DNA from: Paenibacillus xylanexedens | GTDB lineage: Bacteria; Bacillota; Bacilli; Paenibacillales; Paenibacillaceae | Length of the DNA stretch: 64,000 bases | Direction of reading: 5' to 3' | Assembly: GCF_007676705.1 (NCBI RefSeq) | Contig: NZ_VEBF01000005.1 | Span: forward strand, 62,001-126,000 | Shown: positions 34,514 through 43,023 of the stretch, piece by piece | How the letters are laid out: every line of letters begins with the position of its first letter | Position numbering within the stretch: position 1 is the stretch's first letter | Made by a program: the position numbers and the translations under genes | Notes under the pieces: model-generated | Databases searched by the model: none | Told to the model about the DNA's origin: nothing | Seen by the model: only the letters and a program-made list of their open reading frames with translations

Positions 34514-34528
34514 TGTATGCGTTTGCAT
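34514..34528 (-). promoter_or_regulatory. cre site (CcpA) upstream of GH88
   Basis: On the minus strand ATGCAAACGCATACA matches the cre consensus WTGNAARCGNWWNCA at every fixed position. It lies 46-60 bp before the GH88 ATG, where CcpA would block transcription when a preferred sugar is present (inference). Confidence 0.7.
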
Positions 34529-34703
34529 GAACGGAGAGGTATGTCTTCGTTCCAATATATTTACTCCCTTCATTCTATAAAAATCACGTGCAAATAGTGT
34601 CTGTTGGTAGTACAATAATATCAATTTGTTGTACATTTTAATTGGAGATTCTAATCTTTTAATACAACTAACTAATATTCTTTGTATAATGGAGGCATGA
34701 CTA

Positions 34704-35576
34704 ATGCAAAAATTGCTTGAACATATTCCATTAGATGGCATACCATTGATTGCCTCCTGCCATACCCGTACAGAGCAGCACTTTAAGGGGTTCTACCACT
34801 GGCACCAATGTTGTGAAATACTGATCGTTCACGAGGGAGAAGGCACCGTGACTGTTGGACCCCAAGCGTTCACCATACGCCCAGGTGCGCTCTTTTTCTT
34901 TCAACCGTTTCAACTGCATAAGGTGTTTGCAAGTCCCTCGACTGATAAACCTTACGTTCGCTCAATCATTCATTTAAATCAAGCTGTATGTATGTCTTTT
35001 CTCGACAAGTTTCCCAATCATGCTCGTTTCTTCAACCATCTTTGCTACGGAGCCTCGGTTCAACCCTGCAGGTATATATGTTTGGATGAGACAAGCATCT
35101 CCGCTTCCCTCCGACTCCACTTCATGAACGGTGGGCAATCAGGCGTTTCACAGCAGGAAAACCATATTATCTTTTTATTGCAGATGCTCTCCTTGCTTCA
35201 AACATATGAACCCCAAGACAGCCTGATATCTTCCGGTTACCGCCAGCCTCAATATGCCGAGCAAATCATGCAATGGATTGAGCGGAATTTCTCGCAAAGC
35301 TTCGAGCTATCCCGACTTGCCGAAGAACTACATATCTCGAAGTCTTATGCTTCACGAATGTTCAAAAAAGAAACCGGTAGTACAATTACTGAATACCTGC
35401 TAGCTCGAAGAATTAAGCAAGCCTGTCATCTTCTAGAAACTACAAGTCAGCCGATCGACGTGATTGCTTCTGCGCTTGGCTTCAACACGGCTGCCTATTT
35501 TATCGCCCAATTCAAACAGATATACCGAACAACGCCGCTCCAGTACCGAAAACACAAGCTCAGCCCTGATGGCTGA
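34704..35576 (+). CDS. AraC-family regulator with cupin sensor domain
   Basis: The 290-residue protein has an N-terminal cupin-like half (HWHQCCEILIVHEGEGTVTV, then a FQPFQLHKV loop) and a C-terminal double helix-turn-helix of AraC type (LAEELHISKSYASRMFKKET; IDVIASALGFNTAAYFIAQF). GGAGG lies 8 nt before the ATG. It is transcribed divergently from GH88 across a 235-bp gap that holds a cre site, so it probably activates GH88 in response to a sugar or uronide. Confidence 0.9.
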   Translation: MQKLLEHIPLDGIPLIASCHTRTEQHFKGFYHWHQCCEILIVHEGEGTVTVGPQAFTIRPGALFFFQPFQLHKVFASPSTDKPYVRSIIHLNQAVCMSFLDKFPNHARFFNHLCYGASVQPCRYICLDETSISASLRLHFMNGGQSGVSQQENHIIFLLQMLSLLQTYEPQDSLISSGYRQPQYAEQIMQWIERNFSQSFELSRLAEELHISKSYASRMFKKETGSTITEYLLARRIKQACHLLETTSQPIDVIASALGFNTAAYFIAQFKQIYRTTPLQYRKHKLSPDG

Positions 35577-35590
35577 GCTTGTGTTTGTTA
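35551..35590. terminator. Bidirectional terminator inside the araC 3' end
   Basis: AACACAAGCTCAGCC (35551-35565) and GGCTGAGCTTGTGTT (35571-35585) make a perfect 15-bp stem with a five-base loop. The left arm and loop encode the last araC codons. It separates the convergent araC and response-regulator genes, only 17 bp apart. Confidence 0.85.
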
Positions 35591-35593
35591 ATG

Positions 35594-37027
35594 CTACTCA
35601 CAATGAGTTCTACGATATTCCTTTGGTGTAACACCGAACGTTTTTTTAAATAGCGAGCTAAAATAGGAAGTATTCGGAATACCTACCGCTTCTCCAATCT
35701 GGGTGATCTTATCCGAGCTGGTTAGCAACAGCTCTCTTGCTTTTTCCATTCGATAACTGGCAAGGTAATCGTTAAAGTATAAGCTTGTGGAATGGCGAAA
35801 CAGATTGCCCAGATAATTCGGACTTAAGTAAACCCTCTCTGCCAGCGAACGCAGGTTAATATCTTGATGATATTCTTGCGCAACGATATTCATCACCAAC
35901 TGCACAATAGTCGTTTCAGGTAGTTGGCGCTTCTCTTCTGCTCTTTCGGTCCATTCCAGAATCCAATGGCTAAGGGCTGGCTTTATCTTATGGAAACGGT
36001 TCTGATTCTGTAGGGAAATCCTTAGCTCCCACAGCGACGTTTTCATCTCTTGGAAATCTGCGAAGTCTTGTGCTACTCGCGTCACAATCCACATTAAGAA
36101 TTCTTCTATATAAGCCGGATCAACTCCCGAATACTGTCTCAAATAGTGCATGATGCGTTGGGCTGTTAACTCAAGCTTGGTTCTTTCGGAACAAATGATT
36201 GCTGATCGGATCGCATCTGCCAACTTAACCGCTTCCTGTTTGAGTTCAGTATTGTGTGTCATCCATTGCCCACGTCGTCTGACAATATGTCCATAATCAA
36301 GCTCTTTAAGCTCCCAGTAGGTACCGATATGGCTGGACAGTACCGCCTCGTTATAGCTTCGACATATTTCCTCAGGTTGATCGACACGACTACCAGCATA
36401 ACAGGATTCAAAGTCAGCAAAGTCCGGACGACCACCGAATGGATCTTTCTCACTGCGGGGATACCGGGCGATGCCTACATGGACACCTTCATGATATTCC
36501 AGTAGCCACAGGTCGTGAAAACTGCAAATATGCTGCTGTTGTTTGCCGAGCGAGAAAACTTGGAAGGTGTAATCCCTTAGTTGCTCACAGCGTTCCTTGT
36601 TCCCTCCAAGCACATCGAGAAACTGCTGTTTGGCGTTCTCCCGTTGGTGATTTTCATTGCTTTCCGCTGTAATCTGTTCCAGCAGCAGACGAAGCTCGGG
36701 TTCATCAATCGGTTTTAGTAAGTAGTCATCTACTCTTGATTTGAACGCTTGTTGAGCGTAGGAAAAATCACTGTATGCTGACAATAGAATAATTCTGACC
36801 TTTTTATTGATCCCCCGTATTTTTTCAACCAGCTCAATACCGCTCATAACGGGCATCTTGATATCTGTCAGTACAATATCTGGATTCACGGCTTGGTACA
36901 ATTCGTATCCTTCCTGGCCGTTCGCCGCAGTTCCGACAATCTCAATGCCGTAATCCCCGCTCCAGTCTATGAAGTCAATCATGCCTTCACGGCCAATTCG
37001 TTCATCGTCGACTATAATCATCTTCAT
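35594..37027 (-). CDS. YesN-type AraC response regulator
   Basis: The 477-residue protein has an N-terminal receiver (IIVDDERIGREG; phosphoacceptor Asp in VLTDIKMP; Lys in YLLKPIDE) and a C-terminal AraC helix-turn-helix (NLRSLAERVYLSPNYLGNLF, GVTPKEYRRTH). The start ATG at 37027 follows AGGAGG; fourteen codons of upstream reading are dropped. It pairs with the sensor kinase gene 63 bp upstream. Such pairs sense extracellular oligosaccharides and activate neighbouring transporter and hydrolase genes. Confidence 0.92.
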   Translation of the reverse strand: MKMIIVDDERIGREGMIDFIDWSGDYGIEIVGTAANGQEGYELYQAVNPDIVLTDIKMPVMSGIELVEKIRGINKKVRIILLSAYSDFSYAQQAFKSRVDDYLLKPIDEPELRLLLEQITAESNENHQRENAKQQFLDVLGGNKERCEQLRDYTFQVFSLGKQQQHICSFHDLWLLEYHEGVHVGIARYPRSEKDPFGGRPDFADFESCYAGSRVDQPEEICRSYNEAVLSSHIGTYWELKELDYGHIVRRRGQWMTHNTELKQEAVKLADAIRSAIICSERTKLELTAQRIMHYLRQYSGVDPAYIEEFLMWIVTRVAQDFADFQEMKTSLWELRISLQNQNRFHKIKPALSHWILEWTERAEEKRQLPETTIVQLVMNIVAQEYHQDINLRSLAERVYLSPNYLGNLFRHSTSLYFNDYLASYRMEKARELLLTSSDKITQIGEAVGIPNTSYFSSLFKKTFGVTPKEYRRTHCE

Positions 37028-37090
37028 TGCGATGGATTCCTCCTTGGATGAATAAGACCCATATCCCAATCTGAATAAAGCAGAAAATGG

Positions 37091-38842
37091 CTACGTAATC
37101 CTATCTTTTGGTAACTTAATTGTCGTCACCGATCCTGATTGAATCACACTTTGGAAATCGAATACCGCTTCGTCACCATAGTAGGTGTGGAGGGTTCTTT
37201 TAATGGAACGTAAAGAAAAACCGTTATCACTATCGAAGCTCATTCCGCTGTTAATATGCCGAACAACCTCCTCCTCTGCGCCAATACCGTCATCAATTAT
37301 TCGGATCACTAAGTAGTCTTGCTCCTCCCGGATCAGCAAAAGTACTTTCCCTTTCTCTTGGGGTAGAACACCGTGCTCCACTGCATTTTCGACAATTGGT
37401 TGCAACATATTGCGGATTATCCGATAACCACCGATAGGGGCTTCAACTCGCATCTCGTATTCCATCTGGTCAACGAAACGAGAACGCTGGATTTCCAGGT
37501 AATGTCCAATCATTTCAATCTCTTTTTCCAATAACGTGTAGGTCTCACCCTTACCAAGAGCGAGACGGTAATAACGGGCAAATAATTTGGATATGCGTTC
37601 CGTTTCCTGTGCTTTTTCCCTGCGAGCCGTCCAAGAGATAAGAGCTAATGTGTTGTATAAAAAATGTTGTCGAATCTGCGATTGAAACGCATCCATCTCG
37701 GCTTCACGTTTCTGCTGTTCAGTCTCACGTATTGTTGTAATCTGTTCTTCAATTTTGCCCATCATCTTATTGAAACGGTTTGCCAATAGGCCGAATTCAT
37801 CCAATCTTTCAATCATAATCTGAGGTGTCGCTTTGTTCTCACTGTAACCACTCATTACGCTAACAAGCTGTTTGAGGGGCCGTAGTAAGTAATCTGTCAG
37901 GAATAATATCATAAGTGCAAGGATCAAGATAGGGATGAGTAGGATAAAAAAGCTGATACGCAAATACTCTGCCAAATCGATTTGAAAATTTTCCTTAGGA
38001 ATAATCGACAACAGCAACCAGTCTGTATCCATAAGCCTGGCGGATTGAGTCATTATTGGATCCCCATTCGATTTTTGGATCACTATATTATCCACCTCAG
38101 GCACACTTGCGACAAATCCGCTACCAACAACAGAACGACTTGTCATCAGCTGATTTGTATACAAGGCTTCGCCAGCAGGATCTACTACAAACATCTGTAC
38201 GCTGTCTGCTGTGGGCACCAGATCAGCAATTGACTGGAACATAACGTCCGGGTCGATAATAACATCGACCCACCCGCGGATTCCCGACGTCTTGCCGCTT
38301 GCACTAAGCGGCAGCCGGTAATATAGATCTATCACACCGTTTGCATCGGCCGAGTTCCAGCCGACGGTTGAACGAGGGGCAGCGGTCACTTTATCAAATA
38401 AAATAGGATCTAAATTTGGTTTACTCGAATAGGAGCTTCGAGAGATAGAGAACGTATTATCTTCCAGGTGCACTTGAATCTCGCGAATATAACCAGTCTG
38501 CGTAATAATATTGCGAAAGGTACGCATACAATCGAACTGGAAATCAATATTGGCACTGTCATATTGAAAGAAACGCACCGCATACTTACGCATGTATTGC
38601 TGAAAATCCTCACTCGTCAACAACAAATTTGCTGCAGACATGACGCTCTTCATCGAATTTTCAATATTCCCCTTATTTTGAGAGACATACTTACCAACCA
38701 GCATCTCCCCTTGCTCTTCTACCAGATCTGCTGAATTGCTAAACAAATACGTATTGGAAAACGTGAATTGTACAAGCATTACAAGTGAGCATAGGCATAC
38801 AAATTTCCAACGCAGCTTCATTTTCGTCCATATTGCTTTCAC
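37091..38842 (-). CDS. YesM-type sensor histidine kinase
   Basis: The 583-residue kinase has two transmembrane helices (about 12-34 and 290-312) flanking a large extracellular sensor of dCache type, a HAMP linker, then the His_kinase domain with phosphoacceptor His in QIRQHFLYNTLALISW and the ATPase N-box LQPIVENAVEHG, G1 DDGIG. The GTG at 38842 with AAAGGGG 6 nt upstream is taken as the start. It partners the YesN-type regulator downstream. The divergent neighbour is a secreted beta-helix protein, a possible target. Confidence 0.9.
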   Translation of the reverse strand: MKAIWTKMKLRWKFVCLCSLVMLVQFTFSNTYLFSNSADLVEEQGEMLVGKYVSQNKGNIENSMKSVMSAANLLLTSEDFQQYMRKYAVRFFQYDSANIDFQFDCMRTFRNIITQTGYIREIQVHLEDNTFSISRSSYSSKPNLDPILFDKVTAAPRSTVGWNSADANGVIDLYYRLPLSASGKTSGIRGWVDVIIDPDVMFQSIADLVPTADSVQMFVVDPAGEALYTNQLMTSRSVVGSGFVASVPEVDNIVIQKSNGDPIMTQSARLMDTDWLLLSIIPKENFQIDLAEYLRISFFILLIPILILALMILFLTDYLLRPLKQLVSVMSGYSENKATPQIMIERLDEFGLLANRFNKMMGKIEEQITTIRETEQQKREAEMDAFQSQIRQHFLYNTLALISWTARREKAQETERISKLFARYYRLALGKGETYTLLEKEIEMIGHYLEIQRSRFVDQMEYEMRVEAPIGGYRIIRNMLQPIVENAVEHGVLPQEKGKVLLLIREEQDYLVIRIIDDGIGAEEEVVRHINSGMSFDSDNGFSLRSIKRTLHTYYGDEAVFDFQSVIQSGSVTTIKLPKDRIT

Positions 38843-39021
38843 ACGGATCCCCTTTCGACTTACATGAATATTCAAAATCAAAAAAATATCTAATCCTTAA
38901 GTCCTTTGTTATGTGGGTATAAAGTTACAAATATAAGAAAAGTAGTAATCTTTGCTGATATCCAGTCGATAATTAAATCTGATATCATCAATAACATTAT
39001 AGAAAGAGTGAGAAATATTTT

Positions 39022-40074
39022 ATGAAAAGATTTACTCCAAGGAAGACGTATTACAAATTATTGGTATGGTTGCTTATTATGGCTGTAGGATACTCTGGGA
39101 CTTACTCCGTCGTACACGCTGAAGCTGAAGGATCAAATATGATAACGGAGAAGCCAACTTTGCTTCACGCAAAAGATGTTTCAGTAGGAGCAAATGCCTC
39201 TGAATCTGAAATCCAATCTGCCATAAATAGTGTTTCTACCGCAGGTGGTGGCACAGTTACTTTAGCCAATGGTACATACAAGATTTCAACACCGATATTA
39301 TTAAAAAGTAACGTAGCTCTTGTTGGAGCTGGTAAGGGTAAGACTGTACTGCAAATAAGCGCCAATCTTGGCGCGAATGGAGTATTGACGGCCAATAATG
39401 CTAATCCGGCTGTTAACGTTATTGTAAAAAATCTAACCGTGGATGGTTTGAAGCCAAATGATCCTAATGTAGAATCTGATGTATCTGCTGTTACGAACTA
39501 CGGTATTTTGCTCGAAGGAGAAAGTTATATCAATAACAAGGTTCTGTTTGATAACATCGAAATAAAAAACACGAATATGGGTCTTCATATCAAAGGTTCG
39601 ACAAACATTACTGTTCAAAATAGTGAAATTCATGATAATGGGGGGTATTATAATTTTTGGCACAATGTCTATTTAAGAAGAGTAAGTAAAGTGTTAATTA
39701 CAAATTGTGAAATATATAACTCACATACAGGAAATGGGGTTAATATCTCATACTCTGAATATGTAACGATAAATGACTCAGAAATTTACGATAATTATTT
39801 TCGTGGTGTCCGGGTAGCTGACAGCATTCATATGGATACGATTAATAATGTTGTATATGGCAACAAGACAGGAGACGGGATTATCTATAATAGTGAATTT
39901 ACTGGCGTTTCAAACTTCACAATCAGTGGGAATAATGTATCGGATAACTATGGATATGGGATATTTACGAATGGTTTCAGCTCAAATGGTGATGTTATTT
40001 CCAACATTGATGGCGGAGGGAACGCTAAAGGATATATTCAGAATTATGGAAAAGAGATCAATATACAAAAATAA
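39022..40074 (+). CDS. Secreted right-handed beta-helix protein (pectate-lyase-3-like)
   Basis: The 350-residue protein has a signal peptide (basic MKRFTPRKTYYK, hydrophobic core, cleavage near VVHAEA) and a right-handed parallel beta-helix: it begins GANASESEIQSAINSVSTAG and GGGTVTLANGTYKI, the usual cap of pectate_lyase_3 proteins, and continues with PbH1 coils (NSEIHDNGGYYNFWHNVYLR). Such proteins cleave or bind polysaccharides outside the cell; no proven catalytic set is visible. It has a paralogue at 40217 on the opposite strand, about half identical. It is divergent from the YesM/YesN pair, which probably controls it. Confidence 0.85.
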   Translation: MKRFTPRKTYYKLLVWLLIMAVGYSGTYSVVHAEAEGSNMITEKPTLLHAKDVSVGANASESEIQSAINSVSTAGGGTVTLANGTYKISTPILLKSNVALVGAGKGKTVLQISANLGANGVLTANNANPAVNVIVKNLTVDGLKPNDPNVESDVSAVTNYGILLEGESYINNKVLFDNIEIKNTNMGLHIKGSTNITVQNSEIHDNGGYYNFWHNVYLRRVSKVLITNCEIYNSHTGNGVNISYSEYVTINDSEIYDNYFRGVRVADSIHMDTINNVVYGNKTGDGIIYNSEFTGVSNFTISGNNVSDNYGYGIFTNGFSSNGDVISNIDGGGNAKGYIQNYGKEINIQK

Positions 40075-40130
40075 AGCGTACTGAGATGTCAAAGATCTTA
40101 CTTCTTGGGTCCATAGTACAGCGCGTATAA

Positions 40131-40190
40131 AACTCCGGAAAGCAACGTTTAAGTGCTATCGATGTAATTGAACGTTGCCTTCCGGAAGTT
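40131..40190. terminator. Bidirectional terminator between the beta-helix genes
   Basis: AACTCCGGAAAGCAACGTT (40131-40149) and the arm at 40171-40190 (AACGTTGCCTTCCGGAAGTT) form a stem of about 18 bp with small imperfections, and T-rich sequence lies on both sides. It serves both convergent genes. Confidence 0.75.
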
Positions 40191-40216
40191 TAATAATTTC
40201 CGACAGGAACGTTGAG

Positions 40217-41287
40217 CTACTGAATAATTATATTGCTTCCGCTAATTAAACTAAACCCTTTTGTGTTTCCACCGCCATCTATATTGGATTTCACTTCACC
40301 GTTTGAAGAATCACTACTCACAAATATTCCATATCCTCCATTATTCCTTACTGTATTACCTTTAATTTGGAAAGATGTAACACCCGTGATTTCACCTATA
40401 TATACAATTCCATCCCCCGTTACATTTCCATAAACATCGTTGTTAATCACATTAATATGACTGCTATCTGAAGCGCGAATACCTCGAAACGCATTATCGT
40501 ACACCTGGCAAGAATCAATTGTAATATTATCAGAATACGAAATGTTAATACCGTTCCCAGAACTAGACTCACTCAACTCCGTATTTTTAACCAATACGTT
40601 AGACACTCTTCTTAAATACAGATTATGCCAATATTTATTCAGTCCCCCATTGTTATTAATAATACTGTCTTGTATTGTCAAATTCGTAGTGCCTTTGAAG
40701 TGAACTCCCATTTCGCTATTCGTTACTTTTATGTTATTGAGCATAATACGGTTGTTTGTTCCGTTTTCACCCTGAACCAAGATACCATAATTCCTGAGAG
40801 CTGTTGGATTACTGTCTGGATCTGTGAAGGTATTGGCGTCTATTGTAAGGTTTTTGATTGTAACATTGCTCAAACCGCCGTCTGGTCTGTTCAGCACTCC
40901 ATATCCTCCAAGATTAATTCCAGCACTTAGTTTTAATATCGTGTTGTCTCTTCCTGCCCCTACAAGAGAAACATTACTTTTTAAAGTAACTGAACCTGTA
41001 AGGATATAGGTGCCAGACTGGAATATCACTTTTCCGCCGCCACTTGAATTTACATGGTCTATAGCTTCCTGGATAGTACTAGTAGAAGCGCCTGGAGCAA
41101 TCGATATGTTGCTGATATTTATCTGCGTTACTGATTCCGGAAGAGAAACATTAGCCTGAGCTTTCACGGGAAATGCCATCCATAACATTACAAACGATAA
41201 AAATAGGGGGAGAATACTAGCTCCCTTTCCCTTCTGAATGACACTACTTTTTGACGACTCTACTGTGAAAAATTTATCTTTTTGCAT
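40217..41287 (-). CDS. Secreted right-handed beta-helix protein (paralogue)
   Basis: The 356-residue protein has a signal peptide (hydrophobic core FLSFVMLWMAFPVKA, cleavage near AQA) and the same beta-helix layout as the gene at 39022: ASTSTIQEAIDHVNSSGGG, LKSNVSLVGAGRDNTILKLS, HNLYLRRVSNVLVKN and FRGIRASDSSHINVINNDVY. The close match in coil order indicates an inverted duplication. It lies just downstream of the GH43 operon but has its own 146-bp upstream region. Probable role: extracellular action on the same polysaccharide as its twin. Confidence 0.85.
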   Translation of the reverse strand: MQKDKFFTVESSKSSVIQKGKGASILPLFLSFVMLWMAFPVKAQANVSLPESVTQINISNISIAPGASTSTIQEAIDHVNSSGGGKVIFQSGTYILTGSVTLKSNVSLVGAGRDNTILKLSAGINLGGYGVLNRPDGGLSNVTIKNLTIDANTFTDPDSNPTALRNYGILVQGENGTNNRIMLNNIKVTNSEMGVHFKGTTNLTIQDSIINNNGGLNKYWHNLYLRRVSNVLVKNTELSESSSGNGINISYSDNITIDSCQVYDNAFRGIRASDSSHINVINNDVYGNVTGDGIVYIGEITGVTSFQIKGNTVRNNGGYGIFVSSDSSNGEVKSNIDGGGNTKGFSLISGSNIIIQ

Positions 41288-41433
41288 ACAAAAACCTCCA
41301 TTTTATAATTTTGGTAGCTTGGATCAAAAAGACATAGGTAAAATCAGATCCGGTAGTCTGAAAGCGTATTCAAATATAATGCGCAGAATATCGAAATAAC
41401 TCAAATAATTAAGCAGATTAAATCAGATTTTAA

Positions 41434-43023
41434 TTACTCCGTAAGTTCTTTATATTCAAAAAAATCAAAATAAGCGGGTTGGGACTGCTGATCCAGATCC
41501 TGTGCACAAAGACAAGCATATGCACCCGTGAATCCAAGTTTGCCGCCATGTTCATCCGAGAGCGTCCCAAAATCAAGCGGAGTGCAGAGTGGTGTCCACT
41601 TCAACCCATTAGGAGAGGCATAGAAAACGATATCTCTTCCCGAAATATCCGCTCTTAAATAATAAACATCCCAATCTTTTACGGAAATTTGCATTGAAGA
41701 AATTTCTTCATATTTTCCGCCTGCACAACATACAACTCCCAGGCTTTTTCCTCGGATTTCATCTGAAGTAACTCGAAGATAGTAGTAATCCCGTTCGTCA
41801 TAGTACAGGACCAATCCTGCCATTTGCATAAAGTTCTCAGGTTCAAACTCCATACATGTAGATATTGAACATGCAAAGTGTTGAATCGGGCATCCTATCA
41901 TGCTCTGTTCGAATAACGATGACAACGATTCCCGACCTCGCAGTCTCAAATAACCGGGTCTTTCACTTAGACTTATCCATGACTCGTCAAAAGGAACCCG
42001 CAAGCTTTGATACTGTAATCCAATTGTGTCACTACTAAAATCATCGTGTTCTGGTAAAGCAGCAAACGGATGACTAGGCAATTCAGGGGCTGGCACAGTC
42101 AAAGCAGGTAATTTACCTTCGTGAGATAATCGGAGCCATCCATCAGGTGTCCACTCACATCGCTGAATCGCTGTTTCTCTTCCTAGCGGGTTCAAATTTG
42201 CTGTGCCGGGAATCGGACGTGTGCATAGATGAGCCATATACCACTCCCCAGTTTGCGTCTCAACCAAGGAGCCGTGCCCAGCTTGCTGAAAAGGAAAAGT
42301 TAGGTCATGAGCTGTTGTCATGATCGGATAATTGGGGTCAGTCTCATAAGGGCCAGTAAGCTTGCTACTGCGCGCCATGGTAACCATATGATTAACGCCA
42401 GTGCCGCCCTCTGCAATCAGAAGATAGTATAGTCCGTCTTTCTTGTAAAGCTGCGGGCCCTCAGTGATGCCTGTCGGAGTCCCTTTATATAGTTCATGAA
42501 CAGGACCCGTAAGTTTCCCGATTTCCTGATCATATTCCTGCATAACAATACCAGAGAAGTTATTGTGATTTTTGCGAAAGTCCCATCGCATGTTCAACAT
42601 CCATTTACGGCCATCGCTATCATGAAATAGAAAAGGATCGAAGCCGCTACCATTTAGTCGTACTGGAGTACTCCACGGCCCTTGAATATTCGTTGCAGTA
42701 ATTAAATAATTATGAAGATCCTTATACACACTATGACGTGCTTTTACATCTGTAAAAATCAAATAGTAGATACCGTTATCATGTGAAAGTGCTGGAGCCC
42801 AGATGGAAGCTGAGCTTCCGTTGCCCCTCAGGTCAACCTGTGAAGATTCCGTCAAAACACGAGTTAACAGCTGCCAATTAACCAAATCTCGAGAGTGATG
42901 AATTTCTACTCCGGGAAACCATTCAAAAGTGGATGTCGCGATGTAATAATTGTCTTCTACTCGAATGAACGATGGGTCTGGATGACAACCCTTTAAGATC
43001 GGGTTTACAATTTGTCTGGTCAT
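41434..43023 (-). CDS. GH43 glycosidase (beta-xylosidase/arabinosidase type)
   Basis: The 529-residue cytosolic enzyme has a five-bladed GH43 propeller: NPILKGCHPDPSFIR with the general-base Asp, the middle Asp in GFDPFLFHDSDGRKWML and the catalytic acid Glu in GITEGPQL. A C-terminal beta-sandwich (residues about 320-525) matches the xylosidase/arabinofuranosidase subfamily with a DUF1349-like module. No signal peptide, so it acts on imported oligosaccharides. Its ATG overlaps the upstream heparinase-like gene by 4 bp. It is the last gene of the transporter-lyase operon and likely removes xylose or arabinose side chains. Confidence 0.92.
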   Translation of the reverse strand: MTRQIVNPILKGCHPDPSFIRVEDNYYIATSTFEWFPGVEIHHSRDLVNWQLLTRVLTESSQVDLRGNGSSASIWAPALSHDNGIYYLIFTDVKARHSVYKDLHNYLITATNIQGPWSTPVRLNGSGFDPFLFHDSDGRKWMLNMRWDFRKNHNNFSGIVMQEYDQEIGKLTGPVHELYKGTPTGITEGPQLYKKDGLYYLLIAEGGTGVNHMVTMARSSKLTGPYETDPNYPIMTTAHDLTFPFQQAGHGSLVETQTGEWYMAHLCTRPIPGTANLNPLGRETAIQRCEWTPDGWLRLSHEGKLPALTVPAPELPSHPFAALPEHDDFSSDTIGLQYQSLRVPFDESWISLSERPGYLRLRGRESLSSLFEQSMIGCPIQHFACSISTCMEFEPENFMQMAGLVLYYDERDYYYLRVTSDEIRGKSLGVVCCAGGKYEEISSMQISVKDWDVYYLRADISGRDIVFYASPNGLKWTPLCTPLDFGTLSDEHGGKLGFTGAYACLCAQDLDQQSQPAYFDFFEYKELTE

